NCBI GenBank assembly: GCA_020848835.1
Contig: JADLHJ010000114.1
Coordinates: 1-63,626, forward strand
DNA from: Candidatus Hydrogenedentota bacterium
GTDB taxonomy: Bacteria > Hydrogenedentota > Hydrogenedentia > Hydrogenedentales > SLHB01
Length of the DNA: 63,626 nt
Reading direction: 5' to 3'
Below, one piece after another: positions 59,535 to 63,626 of the stretch. The position numbers and the translations under genes were made by a program. The notes under the pieces are model-generated. The model saw nothing but the letters and a program-made list of their open reading frames with translations, was not told where the DNA came from and made no database searches. How positions within the stretch are numbered: position 1 is the first letter of the stretch; each line of letters starts with the position of its first letter.

Positions 59535-60416
59535 TCACACCACAAAGCGCTTCTCGCGCATACGAAAGAAACGATAAAGCTCATCTACATAAGGCCGGTC
59601 CGTCCGCACACGAATCGAATCCACGCGCGTGCGCCGCAAAATGGCATCGCGGTCTGCTACACGCTTTGCGGCTGCCTTCGCATATTCCTGTCGAATCGCG
59701 GGATTGCTCGTATTCACTAGCGTCTCGCGTTCGGTCTCCGCATCGCGCACGGATAGCAGACCAACATCCGGCAAATGACTCTCACGCGGATCGCTTACGC
59801 AAACCGCCACCACATCGTGCCGTTTGTTCGCCACGCGCAACGCGCTCTCATAGTCGTTCGCCATGAAGTCGGATACGAGAAATGTCACCGTCCGCCGACG
59901 CGTAACGCCATTTAAAAAATGCAATGCGCCCGTAATGTTTGTTTTGCGACCCTTGGGCTGAAAGTAGAGAATCTCGCGAATCACGCGCAACACGTGACGC
60001 CGCCCCTTGCTCGGAGGTACGTACAATTCGACGTCGTCGGTAAAGACAATCAAACCGACTTTGTCATTATTCTTGATCGCGGAAATTGCAAGCACCGCGC
60101 ACAGCTCCGCAGCGAGTTCGTTCTTGAACCGCCGCACGCTGCCAAAACGCCCCGACCCACTCGCATCGACTACAAGCATCACCGTCAACTCACGCTCTTC
60201 CGCCAGCAACTTCACATGCGGAACGCCGGTCCGCGCAGTCACATTCCAATCGATGGCGCGAATCTCGTCCCCCGGCACATACTCGCGCACCTCGTGAAAC
60301 TCCATCCCCTGGCCCTTGAACACACTTTCATACTGGCCAGTGAAAATGTCATTCACGATCTTGTTCGTCCGGATCTGAATCCGGCGAATTTCCTGCATGA
60401 TTTCCTGAGGGATCAT
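59535..60416 (-). CDS. DUF58 protein
   Basis: A 293-aa soluble protein: the family signature VREYVPGDEIRAIDWNVTAR is complete, followed by a VWA-like region (VMLVVDASGSGRFG and VSDFMANDYESALR). DUF58 is the usual partner of MoxR. ATG 60416 overlaps the HEAT-like gene stop by 4 nt. Confidence 0.95.
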   Translation of the reverse strand: MIPQEIMQEIRRIQIRTNKIVNDIFTGQYESVFKGQGMEFHEVREYVPGDEIRAIDWNVTARTGVPHVKLLAEERELTVMLVVDASGSGRFGSVRRFKNELAAELCAVLAISAIKNNDKVGLIVFTDDVELYVPPSKGRRHVLRVIREILYFQPKGRKTNITGALHFLNGVTRRRTVTFLVSDFMANDYESALRVANKRHDVVAVCVSDPRESHLPDVGLLSVRDAETERETLVNTSNPAIRQEYAKAAAKRVADRDAILRRTRVDSIRVRTDRPYVDELYRFFRMREKRFVV

Positions 60417-62185
60417 GGCGCGGACTCCACGAGGGCCCGGCCACGCGATGCGCGGTATTTGTTCACGCCAGCTATAAACTTTGCGTATTCCGTTTCGGCT
60501 TCCTTTTCGTACTGGGTTCCGGCGTTAGTGTAAATCCGTGCAATTCGAAAGTGCGTGGCCGTTGACGAGGCGTCGTCTGCGTTTGCCAAGCGTGAAGCGT
60601 CATCAGCGAAGGCTTTCCACGGCAGATTTTTAGTTTGCGCGTTCCACCTAAGACTTTCCGCTGTTGCCACAAGAAACTGACTGTCGCGTTTCCATTCGCT
60701 TAGCTTGTTCTTGGCTTCATTGCTCAGGGCAGTTTCCAAACCAAAGAGGAGAATCGCCCGGTATGCGTGAAACGCCATTTCGCAATCGTTCTGCAGTAAA
60801 GCAGTCTCGTAAACATCCGGTTTTTCGTACCCTAAGTTTTGAAGATGTGCTATCAACGGAAGGCATACGCCGCGATCATCAGAATACGAATGAAATACAC
60901 GGGAGAGATATTCCGCATTTTCTCTTTCCCTCTCCAGTGATTGGATAGCTAGAGGGGCACGCAACCCGCGCATGTCGATGCATTGTTTGGCGAGATCGCG
61001 AGCTTCGCCTGGATCCGCTTCCTTCAAAAGACGGAATGGATTACATGGCGAAAACATCGCCTTAGCGTCAGTTCCCGGGCGCGATGGCTCCAATGCCAAC
61101 TCGCGTAACCATCGTTTCGCACCCTGTCCTCCAAACTTCACATACTCGGCACTTGCCTCCGAACGCGCATATGAATTCGGATCGACGGCAATGGCCCTGA
61201 GCTTCTTCGCAAGTTTAGGCCCTTGCGAGTCCAACCAAGCTCGGGCTTCATTCTTGTAGGGATGATAGTCATTCGAGGCGCACTGCAAATAGTCTTCAAG
61301 GTTTTCTGGTTTTGGTATTGGCTCCTTTGACCATGCAAGTGTGGCGGCATATACATTAGAACGATCAAATTCACTCTTGTTCGCGTTCCACCATTGGCTC
61401 CACTGCGACACACGCTCATTCAGAGATCGCTTTTCGTTTCTGAATGAGCGCACAAAACGATGACCCGTAGAGTGCATAAGCGCGGCTTCACACAATGTCA
61501 GGTCATATCCTGACAAATTTGGAAATAGTTGAATGAGCCGATCGACACCGGATGGCTCACCGAGCCTTGCCTGGGCCCGACAAATTGCAACTATATGCTG
61601 CGCGAGTTCACTCGACGGCTTTTTTGCATATTCCGCGGAAACGTGGTCAAGCCCCCGTGCCAATTCCGATAAGGCTGCGGGGTTCTGAAGAACTTCCAAT
61701 GCACGGGCGATTTGCGTCCGAAATGCGAGTAATTGGTTGTCTCTGAATTCGTCCCACTTTTCCCACGAAATGCTATCTCCGTTACTATTCCGCGATGCCG
61801 CGCATACATCCAGATCCATGTCCGTAGTTAGAGGAAGTTGGTCGAATAATAGACGCGCTACGGTAGGAGCTAAATCGGCGTAATTTAACTCAACTGTGGC
61901 ATCAACAACGCTCCCATATAGTTGCCACCGCGTGCGCGGATCAGTACGGAGACCGCGCTCGTATTTTCCCGCGTCGAGGTTAGAAGGGATTCCTTGCGTC
62001 AGATATGTGCTAACCGATTGCTCATCAGTTCCTAATCCGTAGTTTGGCAATAACTGCGATGCGGGAGGCGGAAAGCTCAGCGCGAATACCTGAATTGCAG
62101 TCGTCAACGATAGCGTTATTGTGACAACTAGTCGGCCAAGCAACTTCTGCCATTGCCGGAAAGGTATAGTCAAAAAACGATTCAC
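60413..62185 (-). CDS. Secreted helical-repeat protein of unknown function in the Bat operon
   Basis: A 590-aa protein I do not recognise. The N-terminus has a hydrophobic segment (about 17-36, LVVTITLSLTTAIQVFALS) that looks like a signal peptide. The rest is all helical with Trp and Ala-rich helix pairs, suggesting HEAT- or TPR-like repeats, and scattered Cys. It lies 9 bp after moxR and overlaps DUF58. No match in the usual Bat/MoxR gene set; it appears as an insertion specific to this lineage. Confidence 0.82.
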   Translation of the reverse strand: MNRFLTIPFRQWQKLLGRLVVTITLSLTTAIQVFALSFPPPASQLLPNYGLGTDEQSVSTYLTQGIPSNLDAGKYERGLRTDPRTRWQLYGSVVDATVELNYADLAPTVARLLFDQLPLTTDMDLDVCAASRNSNGDSISWEKWDEFRDNQLLAFRTQIARALEVLQNPAALSELARGLDHVSAEYAKKPSSELAQHIVAICRAQARLGEPSGVDRLIQLFPNLSGYDLTLCEAALMHSTGHRFVRSFRNEKRSLNERVSQWSQWWNANKSEFDRSNVYAATLAWSKEPIPKPENLEDYLQCASNDYHPYKNEARAWLDSQGPKLAKKLRAIAVDPNSYARSEASAEYVKFGGQGAKRWLRELALEPSRPGTDAKAMFSPCNPFRLLKEADPGEARDLAKQCIDMRGLRAPLAIQSLERERENAEYLSRVFHSYSDDRGVCLPLIAHLQNLGYEKPDVYETALLQNDCEMAFHAYRAILLFGLETALSNEAKNKLSEWKRDSQFLVATAESLRWNAQTKNLPWKAFADDASRLANADDASSTATHFRIARIYTNAGTQYEKEAETEYAKFIAGVNKYRASRGRALVESAP

Positions 62186-62194
62186 GAAACTTCT

Positions 62195-63181
62195 CTAGGG
62201 CACAGGCACCGTATCAAGCACCATGCGAATAATATCTTCGCTAGCTTTGCCTTCGGCCTCGGCTTCGTAGGTGATGATGACGCGATGGCGGAGAACGTCC
62301 ATCGCGACTTGCTTCACATCATTAGGGAACACGTTCCCTTCGCCCTGAAGGAAAGCCTGCGCGCGCGCGGCCGCCTGCAAATAAATCGTCGCGCGCGGCG
62401 ACGCCCCGTACTCGATCAAATGCTTAATCGGCAGCCCATACGCTTCCGGCTGACGCGTCGCCTGCACAATATCGACGATATAGTTCTTCGCTTTGTCGTC
62501 GACGTAAATCTGGTTCACCACTTCGCGCGCATGTAATATCTCATGCTTCGTCACCACCGTATCCACGCGCGCCTCGTGCAACATATCCACGCGATCCATG
62601 ATCTCGCGCTCTTCCGCCTTGCCCGGATACCCTACGCGCAGCTTCAACATGAACCGATCCACCTGCGCTTCCGGCAACGGATACGTCCCTTCCTGCTCGA
62701 TCGGGTTTTGCGTCGCAAGAACCATGAACGGCTCTTCGAGCTTGTACGTCGTATCCCCGATCGTCACCTGGCGTTCCTGCATCGCCTCCAGCAAGGCACT
62801 CTGTACTTTTGCCGGTGCGCGATTAATTTCATCCGCGAGAATAATATTGCCGAAGATCGGGCCCTTCTTCGTCGTGAAGTTCCCATCTTTCGGGTTGTAG
62901 ATAAGCGTACCGATGAGGTCGGCAGGCAAAAGGTCGGGGGTAAACTGAATCCGGCTGAACTGACATTGGATCGCGCGCGCCAGCGTTTTCACCGCAGTCG
63001 TCTTCGCCAGCCCCGGCACACCTTCCAGCAGCACGTGACCATTCGCAAGAATGCCGATCAGCAACCGGTCAACCATATACTGCTGACCGACAATCACCCG
63101 GCCAATCTCTTTCCGAAGCCGCTGCACAAACGGCGACTGCGCCTCGACGTTCCGGCGTATCGCCTCAACCGAAATACCCAT
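62195..63181 (-). CDS. moxR: MoxR-family AAA+ ATPase
   Basis: A 328-aa ATPase. Walker A EGVPGLAKTT, Walker B NIILADEINRAPAK, sensor 1 ATQNPIEQEG, Arg finger region QVDRFMLKL and lid helices near GASPRATIYL are complete. ATG 63181 is preferred to a TTG frame from 63220 because AAAGGG lies upstream. First gene of a nine-gene MoxR/Bat operon that continues into glnD and htrA. MoxR proteins act as chaperones for VWA partners. Confidence 0.96.
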   Translation of the reverse strand: MGISVEAIRRNVEAQSPFVQRLRKEIGRVIVGQQYMVDRLLIGILANGHVLLEGVPGLAKTTAVKTLARAIQCQFSRIQFTPDLLPADLIGTLIYNPKDGNFTTKKGPIFGNIILADEINRAPAKVQSALLEAMQERQVTIGDTTYKLEEPFMVLATQNPIEQEGTYPLPEAQVDRFMLKLRVGYPGKAEEREIMDRVDMLHEARVDTVVTKHEILHAREVVNQIYVDDKAKNYIVDIVQATRQPEAYGLPIKHLIEYGASPRATIYLQAAARAQAFLQGEGNVFPNDVKQVAMDVLRHRVIITYEAEAEGKASEDIIRMVLDTVPVP

Positions 63182-63626
63182 TACCACCCTTTCCAATCGT
63201 TCCAACTCGGAGCGCAACAATACCTTGCCTCAGCGATGGTACCATATGAAGTAGCCTCTCCGCGCCAACCACGCACGATTCAAGTCAACTGCGGGTCCAG
63301 TGCATCCAGACTTCCGCGTTCCTGTCCCCGTGCTCGTGCTCGGAATCGGCTTCGCTCGATTCCTTAAGACCGATGCCGTAACAATTTCCGGCAGAAATAA
63401 TGCGCCTAGTAGCCCCTTGCTCGCCCGCTACACAAATAGTCCGAGAAGTAGCGCCTCGCTCGCCTGAGCGCGGCGCGGCTTTCGCCACAAACCCGCCAGG
63501 AACGAAAATACCCCGAGAACGGGTGAGAAGCCAGGCAGGGGTTGTGTGGGGTTGCACTTGGAGAGGGAACTGGTGGGTATGAGCTTGGGGAGGACTCGAT
63601 ACCCGGAGTGCAAACGTGGGTTTCTG
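63182..63626. other. Non-coding region with short palindromic repeats
   Basis: No convincing gene lies in these 445 bp. Visible structures: GGAATCG...CGATTCC (63342-63363), GTAGC...GCTAC (63409-63431), and the REP-like element at 63451-63476. Short frames here (for example 63285-63557, -) are read through the repeats and begin or end without ribosome sites. Confidence 0.7.
63451..63476. repeat. REP-like palindrome, copy B
   Basis: GCGCC-T-CGCTC-GCCT-GAGCG-C-GGCGC forms a nearly perfect cruciform. It is related to copy A at 39634-39659; a weaker relative, AGTAGCCCCTTGCTCGCCC, lies just upstream at 63408. Confidence 0.7.

Noticed and set aside
62543..63367. A 274-aa open frame on the + strand opposite moxR
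   Set aside because: The - strand encodes all AAA+ motifs of MoxR; the + frame is Arg/His-rich with no domain.
63285..63557. A 90-aa frame and neighbours at the right edge
   Set aside because: They read through the palindromic repeats (KAAPRSGERGAT-like stretch) and lack ribosome sites.
1..63626. tRNA, rRNA, CRISPR array, insertion sequence or prophage genes
   Set aside because: I looked in all gaps and saw no cloverleaf with CCA/TTC arms, no regularly spaced repeat and no transposase or integrase motif.

Overview
The window is about 64 kb of chromosome (55-57% GC by eye, dense genes, many 1-20 nt overlaps, frequent GTG/TTG starts) from a Gram-negative bacterium. A planctomycete-type cytochrome protein (PSCyt1/DUF1549/DUF1553) sits beside a Tat-exported DUF1501 protein. 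There are also a squalene-cyclase-fold protein with a haem motif, a FliW/CsrA pair and a MoxR/Bat operon. Together these suggest Planctomycetota, Candidatus Hydrogenedentota or a relative; the placement is inference, as there is no rRNA gene here. I see no tRNA, rRNA, CRISPR array, transposase or phage gene.

Layout. 1-2.8 kb: ileS (-), followed at the left edge by the first codons of another gene. 3.0-11.1 kb (+): promoter, fliW, csrA, an unknown helical protein, then three large multidomain glycosyltransferase proteins. One of these has a Maf-like N-terminal half, so the row reads as a flagellin expression and glycosylation cassette. 11.1-18.0 kb (-): PIN-TRAM membrane protein, ispD, ispF, tlyA, recN, a LOG-like protein and a beta-CASP nuclease in one operon. 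18.2-20.6 kb (-): a 45-aa zinc protein with a strong terminator, accA, a DUF167 protein and a degenerate purine nucleoside phosphorylase homologue. 20.6-28.7 kb (+): ArsR regulator, a TPR/transmembrane protein with a duplicated BlaR1-type domain, the DUF1549/DUF1553-DUF1501 pair with a microprotein between, an antitoxin-PIN toxin pair, moeA and a DMT permease. 28.7-34.8 kb (-): GT2, polyprenyl synthase, GH42-like and FGGY kinase genes. 34.9-39.6 kb (+): beta-helix protein, a frameshifted Pmp3 gene, a cyclase-fold protein, a HerA-like ATPase and a HAD hydrolase. 39.7-40.6 kb (-): a second HAD protein. 40.8-45.2 kb (+): a glycan cluster (GT39-like, GT2, DegT aminotransferase, methyltransferase). 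45.2-63.2 kb (-): moxR, HEAT-like, DUF58, DUF4381-like, batA-batE, glnD and htrA, nearly all overlapping, then DUF2752, an ABC exporter and a lipoprotein. 63.2-63.6 kb: repeat-rich non-coding DNA.

How the parts fit. Ordinary housekeeping (IleS, AccA, IspD/F, RecN, TlyA, GlnD) is interleaved with envelope and surface functions: two glycan clusters, an isoprenoid/glycan operon, and the MoxR/Bat envelope-stress operon that runs into the nitrogen sensor GlnD and protease HtrA. The most interesting items are the multidomain glycosyltransferases after FliW/CsrA, the microprotein gene with two related palindromes, the degenerate phosphorylase, the domain duplication at 21-22 kb, the broken Pmp3 gene, and small palindromic repeats shared between intergenic sites.
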